A stretch of 64,000 bases of DNA from Monomorium pharaonis (taxonomy: Eukaryota > Arthropoda > Insecta > Hymenoptera > Formicidae). Below the pieces are notes generated by a model. The model saw nothing but the letters and a program-made list of their open reading frames with translations, made no database searches and had not been told where the DNA came from. A program made the translations under genes and the position numbers. The stretch spans positions 4,572,501 to 4,636,500 of the forward strand of contig NC_050476.1 of assembly GCF_013373865.1 (NCBI RefSeq). The letters are read 5' to 3'. Every line of letters begins with the position of its first letter. Position 1 is the stretch's first letter. Shown here one piece after another: positions 40,403-53,039 of this stretch.

Positions 40403-40810
40403 AATAAAATCGGTGGCAGATATTAAATATTATAGAGTAAATAGCGATGGGCGCGCGGGGCAAAAAGTCCATTCGGCCGCGATATTAAATCTTTAGCAGA
40501 GCTGCAATATAACGTAGTTCAACACGGCATAATAAAATCTCTAGAAATATATTTGATATTTGAAAACAAATAGAGTAACATGCCGGAAAAGAATCCCATT
40601 GAGCGACGATTTTATACGCTTTCGTTTGACGCCGTCACATCTCGTAGTTTAATATAATATAATAAAATCAGTAAAAAACATTAAATATCCGAAAGGGAGG
40701 AACGAAAAATACTGGACAAATTGACGCGTCCAATGCGGTATGTGGATTAAAATCTCGTGCATGCAGCATTCTAGGCAGAGAATTGCACACAACGCGTCCT
40801 AGCCACGTAA
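40403..40810 (+). repeat. diverged tandem repeat, unit about 129 bp, three copies
   Basis: Copies start with the same nine bases, AATAAAATC, at 40403, 40531 and 40661 (spacings 128 and 130). A second shared block, ATTAAATAT or a close variant, lies at 40422, 40551 and 40680. Other segments also align: TCCATT- or CCATT-like bases near mid-unit followed by a CG-rich block, and CGTAGTT near the end of copies 1 and 2. I estimate 60-65% identity between copies 1 and 2 by eye, with many C/T and G/A differences. A partial fourth copy may begin near 40809. It has no resemblance to a transposon I know. Confidence 0.55.
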
Positions 40811-40819
40811 CAAATTCTA

Positions 40820-43800
40820 CAGAACATATTAAATATTTAATGACAAAGATCGCAGAGCGAGGACGAAAGCGCAGATAAATAAGTTCATTATTCTCGTCGT
40901 TGCGTAACAGAATGTACTCACGAGGAACTAAATTAGGAAAACATCGCGCATATTTTCACTCTCGCAGATATAAGGTCTACACGCTGGATACGCGCGCGGG
41001 GTTCAGCATATCTTCGATTGCCCTCTCATCGCTCGCTCCTACGTTATTCCACGAGCTCTATCAATCTCTTTCACCCTTTCCGTAGTCAGTTACGTACATA
41101 TATATACCATCTACCTTCGACAGTGTGAGACACTTTATTACCACATCTGTCGGATGCGTATTACGGAAACTCGTTCGAAGGTATCGGAGATGCTGGCAGG
41201 CAGCGTGCGGTTATACACACGACACTTCCACAGAGGCGGCCGTCTTCAGGGCTCACACTTTGGAAAGCGTCGTATCGTTGGATCAAGAGGGAGGATGAAA
41301 TGAGCGGGGACAGGAGGTTAGGCAGAGGGAACCCCCGCCTGGCCGGCTCGCAAGGTACGCGAGGATAAGTCGCGGATCGGAGTGATAAACGACTCCGGCG
41401 TTATTAATTGCGGCCTCCATTAACTGATGAGTCCCCCTACCTGCACCCACTCTACCCGCTCGACCGGAGTCGTTTTATTCGGGCCCTCACGAGGCGTTCC
41501 TTCCTCCTCCGTCGCGGCGCGGGAGACGCGTAAGACGAAGTCAAAGCGAGAAATCCTTCGCGCGCACGGGAGAGGCAAATGATCCGCGCGAGGAGGACAG
41601 CCGCGCGCTCACTACGGGGAAAGCCGTGATGCTTTGCAAATGAGCCGAGGGTAGCTTCCTGATTTTTACGAGGTCCGTTAATGAATCGCCCGTGCGTCCT
41701 TCGGCGCGAGCGCGCGGGCTCGATTTATCGTCTCGCGTTCGTTGCGAGCGCGAGTCCGCTCGGTTCGGCGCGGCGCGGCACGGCGCGTTGGCTCGGTGGT
41801 GAATAAGAAATCGGTATCGCGTGATAACCGTGTCCAACGCTCCGATAATGCATATATTATTGTCGGTGCGCTCTCTTACATTCGAGAAGAGGAAGCGTGC
41901 GAAAGTTGCCCCGCCGATGCACAAAGACGGAATTTAATAACATACAATGAATATATCCATTACGTTGTTGTACCCTTCATTCATTAACCTTACAACGGCA
42001 TAACGAATCTCTGGCTGGTCTCAGAGGAATTTCACAATCACATCTCTCTCTCTCTCTCTCTCTGCATAAGGCGAGTTTTGTTTTTCACCTGCAATAAGTA
42101 CGTTTTTCCAATTAGAACGCAACAAAGGAAGGAAAAGGTAATCACGGCCGCTATATTACGTGTCGCAAGCTCGACGGGTGCATTCTGCTCGATAATCGCA
42201 AGCTACATCGCTACATCTTTTATAAAAGGTAGATTAGTTATGGTTCTTTTGGAAGAGTACCACAAATGATTCTACATGTCTCGTATTCATACTTTGTTAT
42301 GAACAAGAACCGAATGGATTTTTACGCTGTTCGTATAATTAATTGCGGCATGACCAATGTAAAAGTGCCCATCGCTGTTGGCGGCAGCGTGGCGACGCGA
42401 AGGGGGAATCATAATCCGCGGAGGAGGATTATTATTGCCATTGGTGAAAGCACGACCGACGGCTTTAACTCGAGAAGGACTTATTATTATTGTTACGAGT
42501 ACATGAATAATTCCCACTAATTTTTACGACATCCACGTCATAGAGTTTTATTACAGCGGCACAGCTGTCGGCCACCAGACGATCGTCTACCTAAAAACAC
42601 GCTCCTGTCCGTTTCGAAGCTGCATTTCTAAGTGGCCAATGCCATCTATTATGGACGGGTAATTTTCCCTTGAAAAAACGTCAGTGATGGAGAATTGTAC
42701 TGAATATACTCTTTCAGTAAAGCCGCTTTACTCCGTAATTGCCGCTTAAAAATGCACACAACACAGCAAATAATTTTAAAGCAATCGTACAAAGTAAGAA
42801 CTTTTTTCAAATTTTTTTTAAAAATTATCTATTATTCAATATTTTACTTTCGTTGATTACCAAACTCTGAAATTATCAAAAGCAATTGTTATTCATAAAT
42901 AAATCATTCTTTTATCTCTTGTTTTATTAATTTATAGTACTCTGTTTAATAAAAAAGTAAATGAATTGTAAAGCAGTAGAAACAGCTAAAGGGATGAACT
43001 GTATCGAGTTTTACTCAAGGACTTAATCCATAAAGTTATCGTCCATAAACATATTTTACAAAACGCTTATATTCACGTCCCGAGCGACAATATCGATTGT
43101 CCAATTGCAAGTTTTATTTATTCGTTCCATCTGGCGATTCAATCCGAGCTGTATCCGACGATGCAGCATTCACTGTATTGCATTTCATACATCCGATGCA
43201 ATTAATACAAGTGCATCACAAATACACGGCAAGACGAAACACTCGTTTGAATAAAACGTGTAAGGGATTAAGCTGGATTGTTTGTGAACGCGCGTTGAAG
43301 CTGCACCGGGCAAAGTACGACTGTATAACTTCGATGTACCGCTATTTTGCCAATCGAAAGCCGGATCTCGTCCGAGTCAATTAGGGTCACGATCTTCTCG
43401 ATCGAAACATCTCGCCGATTACGTTCCCGGCAATTGGAGCGCGAAAAATCGCGAGAAATTACCGAAACGATTTCTTCGCGCGCATCATCCGGAACTACGA
43501 TAAAAGAATGCACGAAGACGAAAACAAAAGATGGAAGAATAAAAGGAAGAGGGTGGAGGCACGAGAAGTACGAAAACAAAGAGCAATCGTAACGATGGTA
43601 ATCTCTGCGGTTGACGTACAATTACCTTCGTCAAGGCGCCTAGGAAAATAACCAATTTCACAAGTGTTTATTGCAGGCTGCAGCGTGCTTCATTGTTCGC
43701 GCCGTTAATGAGAGGGAACGAAGGCGAGATCTCGCGAAAGACCCCCTTGTATTTTTAAATTTTAATTGTACCAACTCGCGCATTCCGGCATATGGCTCGG

Positions 43801-44590
43801 CAGATAGCTAAGAACGACTACGAGAAAATATATCGACGGTATGCAACGTGATGTACATACGTACCGCGCGAGAGAGGAATGAATTGTTCGACATATATTT
43901 ACTCATATTCCCGCACTGCCATATTAAAAAATGTCAAATATCGCGCTTCGTCAATAGTCTCATTCGATATTACGTCGTGTTCATTTTTTCAATTCAACGC
44001 GTCCCGATCTGATTTCGAAAGAAAGTTGACCCGAATAAACTCTCTTCCAGATAAAACTCATGGATCGCGGCATTTGCCAGTCGCGAATGAATAAAGTTTT
44101 CATAAAGTTATGAACCAAATGCTTTTTCAATTATCCAATTTGTTTCCTCGTGCTTCCCTTCCCCCCGTACTTCTCAGGATTACGACAAAAACATACTACT
44201 ACCTTATTGCCCGGAGGCCAGGTAACTATTATCTCCTACCTCGAAGTGACTTTGTTTCCTACTAATCCATAGAAGAGTCAAACCGCAGGAAACTCCGCAG
44301 ATGTCGTTCGTGACGCATTACTGTTTGATCGTTTACACTTCTCCATCTTTCTCCCTGTTCCAGAGACACCTGGAACTCTCAAGATTCGTTCTTCGCCGTT
44401 GTACTTCTCCGCCGCGATCACGTTTGAGCGATTTAAAACTTTTTGTTTGCGCTCCTCGGGCGCGGAGACCGAAACTTTCACACGCGAGCGCGATTTAATT
44501 CCCATCGGTATACTGTCGAATCGTATCCGACGTCAAGGTAAAGATAGTGACGAAGTGTTCCGAGGGTGATAACTCCGCAACTCCTTCGAC
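40820..44590. other. no gene seen
   Basis: CpG-rich at 41160-41780 (including GCGGC-type runs near 41770), then AT-rich to about 43080 and mixed beyond. The CT tract at 42043 is listed separately. Confidence 0.5.
42043..42063. repeat. (CT)10 microsatellite
   Basis: Ten perfect CT units. Confidence 0.9.
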
Positions 44591-44599
44591 GAAAGCTCA

Positions 44600-47370
44600 C
44601 AATTATACAAATTTTAAAGACACACAAACAATAATGTGATCTACTGGAAATAAATATTGTTTGTAAAGATTATCTTCCCGCAGTCTTTTGTTGGCGATTC
44701 GCGCATTTGCATCGGTAACGCGAACCGATCGCAGCCTTGGGCGCATTACAGACGTTTCAGGCCCCTCGCCGGCATCGTGCACAACTCCCCTGGATAACCG
44801 TTCGAAGGTCGCTCGATAAGTTCCCTCGCCGGTGCATTCGGTGAGTGGGTATAAATTATTTTGCCGGGAAATGATCTCGCGGTGGCGCGGCGCGGCCACG
44901 GGGGTGAAGAGGCGGAATAAGGTTAAAGGGAATAAAAAGAGCGGAGCGAGTACCGGGAATCCAACACCGGTTGGCCGCCAGAGGCAGGAACAGACGATCC
45001 AGGAGTGGCAGGAGATGGAGTGTGAAACATCGGCCCATCCTTCCTGCCCTTTCCTGCACCGTCTACGATGTCGGAGCTATCGCTTCGCGCTCGGCTAAAT
45101 CGTGTATCGGGTGTTTGAGGCTCGCACTGCGGAATCCGTTTCTTCGCCGGGAGAACAGGTTAAACTGTTTCGAGAAATGTGCGATAACAATCGAATACCG
45201 GCGATTACATTCGTCGCGCCGCAACGTATAGCGCTTTCCCTTTGCGAGATAAACCGGAACGAAGTAAACAAATTCAAATTTTCTATTAATTATGAATTCG
45301 ATTCATTATAGACTGCGCGGCACAACGAGAAAACAACGGAATAATTTTCCTTTCCCGGCGCAGCGATATATTATATTCTAATTATATGTTGAGAATATCC
45401 GATAATGTTGTTACATACGTTGCAACAACAATATCGTATCGTATCGTATTTTCAAATACGACAACTTAATTTAATTTTATTTTATTTCGTCATAATTATA
45501 GATACGTCTCCTCGCTCGAAATACTAAAGAACACGAGAAAAAAAAAATAATTGCGGTGTCACCATAACGAAAACTCTAACTTTGCCCGCGAGCCTGATAA
45601 TGGACCGATCGTCATGAATCTTTCTTTATGGCCTCCGAACTTCTCGAGCACGGTACATAATGCACCACGGTATGCTCGTGGACAGGCATTCGCAGCGACT
45701 GCAGCTGCACGTGTGTCCGTGAATCCGAACGCGTGCATACATATGTGCGAGTAAGAGGGAAGATAAGATGGGGGAGCGGCAGGGGAAAGGGTAAGTTACA
45801 TATTGTAGATACGGGAATACATAGGATAATGTATACGGACCATATCGGTACCTACTGCCCTACTATGTAGGCCACGTGCACTCGAGGACCATGCATCTTC
45901 GATAAATACCTTCAGACCTTCGGAAGGCAGCGGGACATAAAGTAAAAAATTTTCCCCGGGACACCGAGACGCCCACGCTGGTCCGCGCGGATTACGTGTC
46001 GGGCTGACACGTTGATTTTAGTGGCATAAAAATTCGGACGATAATGAAAGGACCGGTCGGTTATTGCCGGGGCTCCAACTAATAATGACGCTCATTAATT
46101 AAACCTCAATAAAACGGCTCCATGGATTCCCTCGTTCTCTTGGAAATTTATAAATGCGTTAACGGCCACGCATATTTATAGATTGAATCCGGCAATAACT
46201 AACCGATCGCGCGAGTCTCACGAGCTCTTGCCCCAGCGAATGCAACGGAAGGCAATGCATCGAAAAAACGTAAAATACAATTTTTTTTCTAACAAGCCGG
46301 CCATGTGTCAAGATTACGTGTTAAGTTAATGCGCAAAGTGCACAACGATGCCGTATTAAATAAACGGTGTAACAAATAAAATGTCACGGGAGCAAATAAA
46401 TAATTTCAGTTTAAAAGACTTTTCTCCAAAAATAGAAGCAAAAATTAATATTCGCTGCAGAAACGTGGCTTTTGTTTTGCAACGTACAATTATCCGCATC
46501 GGTTATTCGCAAATAATACGATTAACGTAATTGTTTCGTCAAAACTGCGATCTGTTTTCAATTTTGGTAAATCGCTTATTATTGGTACCATGTTGCAATT
46601 ACATCACTAATGAAATAAAATTCGTGATTAATGCAAGAAGCAATTCCTACGCCTATACATTAACCGAGAGTACGAGTATACATTCCTTGCGCCACACTGT
46701 AGTGCTTGGCAAGACGATTATTAAGCGTGCTGCTGGGAATGCTGCGTACCGGGATATTATGCTCAATGCACTAATAACCGCAATTAGTTAACATTCGATT
46801 CGCTCAGTCTCTTTCGCCCGTGCAAGTTTATTAACAAATTAACGACTCACGCTCGGAAGGTGGCTTTTGAGACCGCGCGATTTATGTTGCCAATTAAAAG
46901 CGGTGGCATGTACACCAGTGCAAGTACACGCTTTACATCATGGCAAGTTTTAATGGCAGCATCCACCTCGCGTCATGGCTCGCGTTTTCGGTTTGCCTCG
47001 GAAAGGAAAAGGTGAGAGCATCGAGTTTTCTTCCTTTACGATCGCTACTTTACCGCTACCGTCGAACGCTTTGGCACGGAGAAACAACAAACATCCTGTG
47101 ACTCGGAGGTGAAAAGACGAGTGTTCCGTAACCGTACATAAAATACCCATCGACTGCAAGTCGCGACATTCTCGGTACCCGTTCCAAGGCACCGATATAT
47201 ATTCTCATACGACGAAAGGCACCGAGCAAAACGATATCCCACAGGAGCAATACTCGAATCGACGCAAACAACGACGCATCCCGAGTTATAAGACCGGCCA
47301 ACGGTGCAGTCACCGGAATGTCCGATAATAATTCAATAGCCAGTTATTTATCGGTAATTCGGTGGTCGTT
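44600..47370. other. no gene seen
   Basis: CpG-rich at 44660-45150, then mainly AT-rich. An ATG in fair context at 46975 is followed 34 bases later by AAG|GTGAGA (exon end about 47010), which could mark a short first exon but is unsupported. Confidence 0.45.
45401..45450. repeat. imperfect hairpin followed by a CGTAT pentanucleotide repeat
   Basis: Arms at 45401-45414 and 45422-45435 pair over 14 positions with two mismatches around a 7-nt loop. The right arm runs directly into three CGTAT units at about 45435-45450. Confidence 0.5.
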
Positions 47371-47379
47371 CCAATATCG

Positions 47380-47440
47380 CCAGGTGGGCGACCTGGCGCG
47401 TAGGATCACGCGGAGAAAAAAGGGAGGCAAGAGTAAGAGT

Positions 47441-47477
<37 letters not shown>

Positions 47478-47840
47478 GAGCTCCGTAGTCGAGAGAAATC
47501 GAGAAATGTGGGACGGAGGGTGCCATTAATTTGGCAGCCGTTGTTCGACTCGCCCACTGGGCCCCTCTCTCGTCCCTGTTCTCTTCTGCAAGCCTTAGCC
47601 TACGTTCGAATTTCTCGGCTAACGTCGAAACTACACATGGCGCAATATAAGTCTGTTTCTCCCGTCAATTCCTCCCTCCCGGTCCTCACCACTCTCCCGC
47701 ATTCGCGCACCCGCGCACTGCACGTACACTTTTGTTCCCTCCCGATTTTTCTCCACCCCGCGAAATTCCTTTCACCACCAACTTTTTCTTCCTTTCCCTT
47801 TGCCATTCCCATTCCTCGAGCCCTTATTGCCTCTATCAAC
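47380..47840. other. purine-to-pyrimidine switch block
   Basis: The plus strand is purine-rich from about 47410 to 47520, including (GA)13, and becomes pyrimidine-rich from about 47550 to 47830. The open frames here are low complexity. A minus-strand AAG|GTGAGT match lies just beyond at 47954. Confidence 0.45.
47446..47471. repeat. (GA)13 microsatellite
   Basis: Thirteen GA units at the end of a longer purine-rich tract that starts near 47410. Confidence 0.9.
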
Positions 47841-47999
47841 GTGTCCTGCTTGATTTATACATCTATATGTTCCGTTCTGCTCACCGTAAATGGAGGAAGA
47901 AAGGAAGAGGTAAACAGCGACGTGTAATGCGTAACCATGCGAGGGGGACTCACCTTAACGACGCTACATGGATACGATAGGATCGTCTCGGATAAGTAG

Positions 48000-49255
48000 A
48001 CGCAATATCATCCGCATCATGCGTTATATATTGTATCGGGGAGATGTTGAATGCGTAAGAACAAAAGTCATATTTACGGCCAAGACATAGGAACTTCCCA
48101 GGAAGATTCACATATACATTAAATTGCGATCAATAATCATATTATTTAGCCTGTCTTATAAAAATTCTTTCCCTAAATCAATAGACACATTAAATTAGAG
48201 AAATATTGTGACTGGCATGACGATTAACTGATTAAAGAGCATATTGTCAAGTCGCCTCTAAGAAAATAAATTTCTCTTCACGGCCGCTAGAGAAAATTTG
48301 CCAACACATACATCTCGTGCGTCCCGTGACAAACTTGGTATGGGAACACCTGTTATAAATTTTATCTAGGACCCGCAGGATCGCAGTAACATAGAATGAA
48401 GGGGGACAGTACATTGTGTGCGCGCGCGAGAATCCCATCGTCCGATTCGTGAACCCCGAGATTAAACCTAGTCGACAAGAGAAGCTGTCGGAGAGGGGGG
48501 GGGGGGGGGGAGAGCGCGTTACTTCCCGTTCGCGCACTGTTATCTTTTTTTCTTTTTTTTATATAGCTCACCGCTACGGCTCGCTGCGAGCCCGACGTTT
48601 CGCGTGGCTTTACGCGTTAATCCCTTAAGCGCGATCGTCGTGTAAACTCGAAGAGCTTCGGGATCGGATTAATACCAAGGCAAATACGAGCTGTTAAATA
48701 CGCCATGCACTGCGTGGAGCGATGACAAACTACTATTCATGTTCGATAAATGTCATATACGCTATGTGAGCAACTTGAAAGCTGTATTTGTAACATGAAT
48801 AATTTGTCACATTTGCTTGCGGATTCTTCTTGATAGACACACACACACAACCCGCGTTCTTATCTTTCATCTCTGTCGATATTCATATTTCGCAATTTTC
48901 GTATAGAATAGCAGTGTAAAAATAACTCATAATATAATTTATAATAATATCGCAAATAGAGATTGATAATATATGATAACACCGACAATTCTCATACAGT
49001 ATAGAGAAATCTTAGTGAAATTTTATCGTGAAAGACGTCGCGAGACACGTTAATATTATAATTGCAATCTCGGATATAGTAAAAAAATCCAAATAAAACA
49101 AAATAAAAAATAAACAGAATAAATAAATATATATTAGCACATATATTTCTGATGAAAGTTACGTTTCAGCACCTTACTGCAACGAGTAGGAATATACACG
49201 TGTGCCTTCGCCGCATCTTAAGCGCAAACCGGAATCCACAAATATAAACTACATC
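48000..49255. other. no gene seen
   Basis: AT-rich apart from a GC-rich patch around the G16 tract. A short (AC)6 run lies at 48837-48849. Confidence 0.5.
48495..48510 (+). repeat. G16 homopolymer
   Basis: Sixteen consecutive G's. The tract is quadruplex-capable and likely length-variable. Confidence 0.95.
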
Positions 49256-49910
49256 TACTGACAGTAATTTAATTGACACACCGCCGCTCGCGTGCAAGAA
49301 TGAACCACCGTGATATTAATTACAGCCGGTCGAGAACAATCTCGGCTCGTCGTATTTTGTTAATTCGCGCGTCTCGCCGACGATAATAATATTTTCTTGA
49401 GAGCCCGGCGTCCTTCTCGCATAAAGCACGCGCGCCATACGCCGCGCATTCCTCCGAAGAAACCGGGAACGACCCGGCGTGCGTGCCACGTCACACGAAA
49501 CCAGCCCTCGAGAGCGCCTTTATGATATGTTTAATAGCGGGACCATCGGTCCGGTATCTATCCCCGCTCGCTTCCCTCCTCGGTCCCCTTCCCACCGGTT
49601 TCATCCTTGATCTTTCGCGGCCCTCGCGATTATTAATGGCACTATCCGCGGACGGTCACCACCCAGCGCAAGAGCCGGAGATGGGCACCGATATTGTTTC
49701 ATGCTTTATTTATTTACACACCGCGACGTGACGTGCGATCGCTCCGATAGCGGTCAGACACGGATTTATGAAGTGCGCCGCGAAAAGAAGACCTTAGCGC
49801 CCTTCGGTCAGTCTCGAGAGCTGGTCGGTAGATATCTCGACAAGGTGACGAGGATCGATCGGCTGACAGTATTATCGAAACATTGTAAGAGGAAGCGAGA
49901 TAAACCTTAC

Positions 49911-49994
49911 CTCCGGGATGCGCGCGGATCGAAACGATATATCAAACCCGATAGGGCGATGTATTCGAAATAAATTGGTAGTGTTGGTACTCAC
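49911..49994 (-). other. candidate recursive-splicing exon (84 nt)
   Basis: On the minus strand the 3' splice site ending at 49995 is followed 84 nt later by a second donor-like site, GAG|GTAAGG (last exon base 49911, GT at 49910-49909). The 84 nt are a multiple of three. In the frame starting at 49994 they are open for 28 codons with no stop; the other two frames hit stops. It could be the exon-definition partner of the ratchet site, or an ordinary 28-residue cassette exon beginning with GTG AGT. The peptide resembles nothing I recognise. The surrounding block from about 49260 to 50000 is more GC-rich than the DNA to its right. Confidence 0.3.
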
Positions 49995-50030
49995 CTGAAA
50001 CAGAAAAAAAATAACATCGTGGATTAGAAA
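49986..50030 (-). promoter_or_regulatory. candidate recursive splice site (ratchet point)
   Basis: Read on the minus strand, this site has a CTAAT branch-point match at 50027-50023 (presumed branch A at 50024), then about 29 nt with an uninterrupted run of eight T's, then CTGTTTCAG ending at 49995. The next bases, 49994-49989, are GTGAGT, a near-consensus 5' splice site. A 3' and a 5' splice site are therefore fused as CAG|GTGAGT with a zero-length exon. Recursive splice sites in long Drosophila introns have exactly this form: splicing to the AG regenerates a 5' splice site, which removes the next part of the intron. The upstream T-rich DNA does not look coding, which argues against an ordinary exon end. 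I found no second junction of comparable strength on either strand. Function is inferred from sequence alone. Confidence 0.6.
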
Positions 50031-50034
50031 AATA

Positions 50035-52915
50035 TATAACAATGCGAAACGAAGAAATGCAATACAGGTACAATTCTGTCATACTGTAATAGAATCTTGA
50101 ATTTTTCAAATAACAATATTAATGAGCAATTTAACTATTATAACAATACTCTCTGAAATTGCTAAGGATACTCTCCCTAATTGCGAAATCATATATTAAT
50201 TATCGCGATACGTAATTATTAAAGCTTTCGCGAGGTATTTTTAATCGTCGTTTTAGCAATACGAGAGAATAAGATCGCGTTGAAATGTGAAAATAATTAC
50301 TCGCGCCCGTGAACATAACATCTACGGCTCTGCAATTACGTGACGTATATAACCCCGGTAGTTATAGCGAGCCCCATTCGGGGTTTCCCGCGGGAACCCG
50401 CAAACTTGATGTTCTTGTGGCATAGGCTACGACTGAGGTGGGCTAAGGCCGGTGGTCATTCTGGACTTTGGCAAGATGCAGAGCAAACGCGGCTCACCGA
50501 GCCGGTAGATCAACAAATTCAGGATGCCCGCGATTATCGGATACCGGTGTCGACAAACATCAATTTCCTGTGCGTACCGGTATCGCGCGAACTCGAAGAT
50601 ATTTACGTAGTTCGTAGCTACTTCCTCGATTTGCTCAAAGCATAAAGCACATCACGAGACATACTGCCGTCGCAACAGACGTTTCTAGAGGAGCTCGAGA
50701 AATATTCAACTATAAGCTTCTACGCTATTATATTTTATATATGTACGAGTTTATGTATCTGAAACTTCATAGAAAAATGTCAATTTCAAAAATATCGAAA
50801 AATTTGCTATAACGATGACTTCTGAAATAAAGTGAGTGACTGTCTGATAAATAAAATAATGAAAATTATTGAAAAGACAATGGAGAAAAATGGGTTAATT
50901 ATATCAATAAAACACGATTAAGACATATATGATATTTTTGATGAAACCAAGTAGAATTTCTGGTTATTATAATAAGATTCAAAACTTTATAGCTAAAACG
51001 TTTGACAGACTTTATTATAATTCGATAATTTCTAAAGGATTTCTATTAGACTTATGAGTTAAATTCAGATTTCCAATTAAATTCCTTTTTTTCACAATTT
51101 CTCAATTCAACAGAATCTTACTTGAGATTTTGGCGGAAGTGATGCGAATAGTTCTCGGGGTGAGACGATCTTAAAGGCGGTTATAACCCAAGATTCCAAT
51201 CGGTTAGAGTATGGATCGTCGAATCCTGAAATCCGGTACATTAACCGACCACAAAGCGTACGGCTTTGTGGCGCGAATCGCTCGTAAACCGCGCAAACGT
51301 CGTTCACGACGCTTCGTACCCACTAACTCCGTTTAACTATCGCATCTAAAAAAACAGTCTATTTTTTACGTGATTCAAATGCAACTGCAGGACTAGAAAA
51401 TCGCGGATCATTAAAAGACGGACCTTCGAACAGTATTCATCTTGTGTTGTATCGCGAGGGGAAAATGGGAGGAAGTCGCCACATTGATTTGAACTCTTGT
51501 AGAAGAATCGTTACGTGGGAGGACACTTTCATTTTCTTCGAGAAACTTTCATTCACGTCGAATCCGTCACATCGCGTATTCAGACGTTATTTTTACGCTG
51601 GGCAAGATAATCGACGTGCCAAATTGCGCGACCTATTATTCATATATCTGGCAACGAGTGTCGGAGAATTTCTTGCCGCTCAACATTTTTTCGTCGTAAT
51701 AGCGGCGAATACCGATTGTGACACATTTAGGTCGTCCGTAATATAGGGACGAAATGTTCCTATCTGTGGATCGGTAGTTACTGCCGCATGGCCGGTCGAA
51801 AATTGAAATGTCAATTCGTATTTACGTAACATTCGTAACCTCGCCAAAAATGTAAAAAAGTACTCTTCGTACGATTACTTCGGCGTCTCGCCATTCGTCT
51901 AATGTCCGTGTGCGACGGTGTAGAAAATGTTGAGGCCGACGTACGTTTTACAGCTACTTCTAGCGTCCGGCAGAGAGGTTTTAAGTAGAAATCAAATCCG
52001 TAATGGCTCTATAGCCAGTCAAAGTCGGGCCGCTTGCGTATATACGAACGAAATGGGCAATTTTATCGCGATAAATCGTTACCTTCTGTACGCAAAGCGG
52101 ATTCGCTTCGACTATTACTACGGCTAAGTGCCGAGAGATACGACAGATTGATAAAAATCCGAATTCTCGTCCGAGTTTTATTACGCTTCGTACAAAAAAA
52201 TCCAATCGATAATAAACGCCTTTAACTCATAATAAATAATAACAATTACTTAAAAACTAAAATATGCGCTTTAATTAAAATACAATTATTTGACTGAAAT
52301 GTTTTTTTTTTATTTTATTTCCTGAAAATGATCGCTTCTTTACGTATTTGCAGATATTCGCGGTATCCAAAGAAGTACCAATTATTATTCCTTATTCTTG
52401 TTGCTTCCGACGCATTAACGAGACATCCCATTTAACGAACCTTCCCTTCCTCAAATTGATTAACCGTCCTCGCCGTGTTCTCAACCACCGTGCAAACGTT
52501 TGTATCGCTGAACGCGATAGTAAGAAACGCACCGCGCTCTTGTGACATATTTGCAAGTCCTCGTCGTATATCAGCATTAATATCTCGCGCGACAATAACG
52601 CGGAGTAGCACAATCGGATAATGAATGTATATGCTTTCGAGAATACGGGGTGAGACAGGAAGGGACAGATAACATAAAACGCAACTAGTTTCGCGCACAA
52701 AGCACGTAAGCGCGGCTTCTGATCGGAGTTTCATTGCGACGCGCTGGCACGATGTGCGTGTATGTGCGCGCGCGTTTGGCGTGCAGTCATCTCGAAGATC
52801 GAATATATACCTGCCTACCTGGCGGAATTCCTCCACGGATCAGTAGCCCCGCGATAGGCAGTACAGGTACCGGTAATGTCACGGCACGCTCGGATACCCT
52901 CTGGGTCGAATCGCT
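50035..52915. other. AT-rich DNA upstream of the ratchet site, no gene seen
   Basis: On the minus strand this lies upstream of the recursive splice site, so it should be intron if that site is used. An open frame at 50340-50645 (plus) starts at GTG and has no splice support. Confidence 0.5.
51249..51271. repeat. 9-bp perfect hairpin, 5-nt loop
   Basis: CCACAAAGC and GCTTTGTGG are exact reverse complements separated by GTACG. No surrounding RNA gene is recognisable. Confidence 0.6.
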
Positions 52916-52931
52916 ATAGCACACGTACGAC

Positions 52932-52956
52932 CTCGTCGTCGTCGTCGTCGTCGTCG
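52932..52956. repeat. (TCG)8 trinucleotide repeat
   Basis: Eight TCG units at the left edge of the CpG-rich block that also holds the 245-codon open frame. Confidence 0.9.
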
Positions 52957-53039
52957 CCGCTGGGGAGCGGGACGTCGTTGGGGAAGAAACGGGCCGGGGA
53001 GCGTATGCTACGTGGTAGCACGAAGTGCCAATAATATCT

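Noticed and set aside
42078..42100. GCAG|GTGAAA on the minus strand as a ratchet site
   Set aside because: The donor half is weak (GTGAAA) and the upstream region is not pyrimidine-rich.
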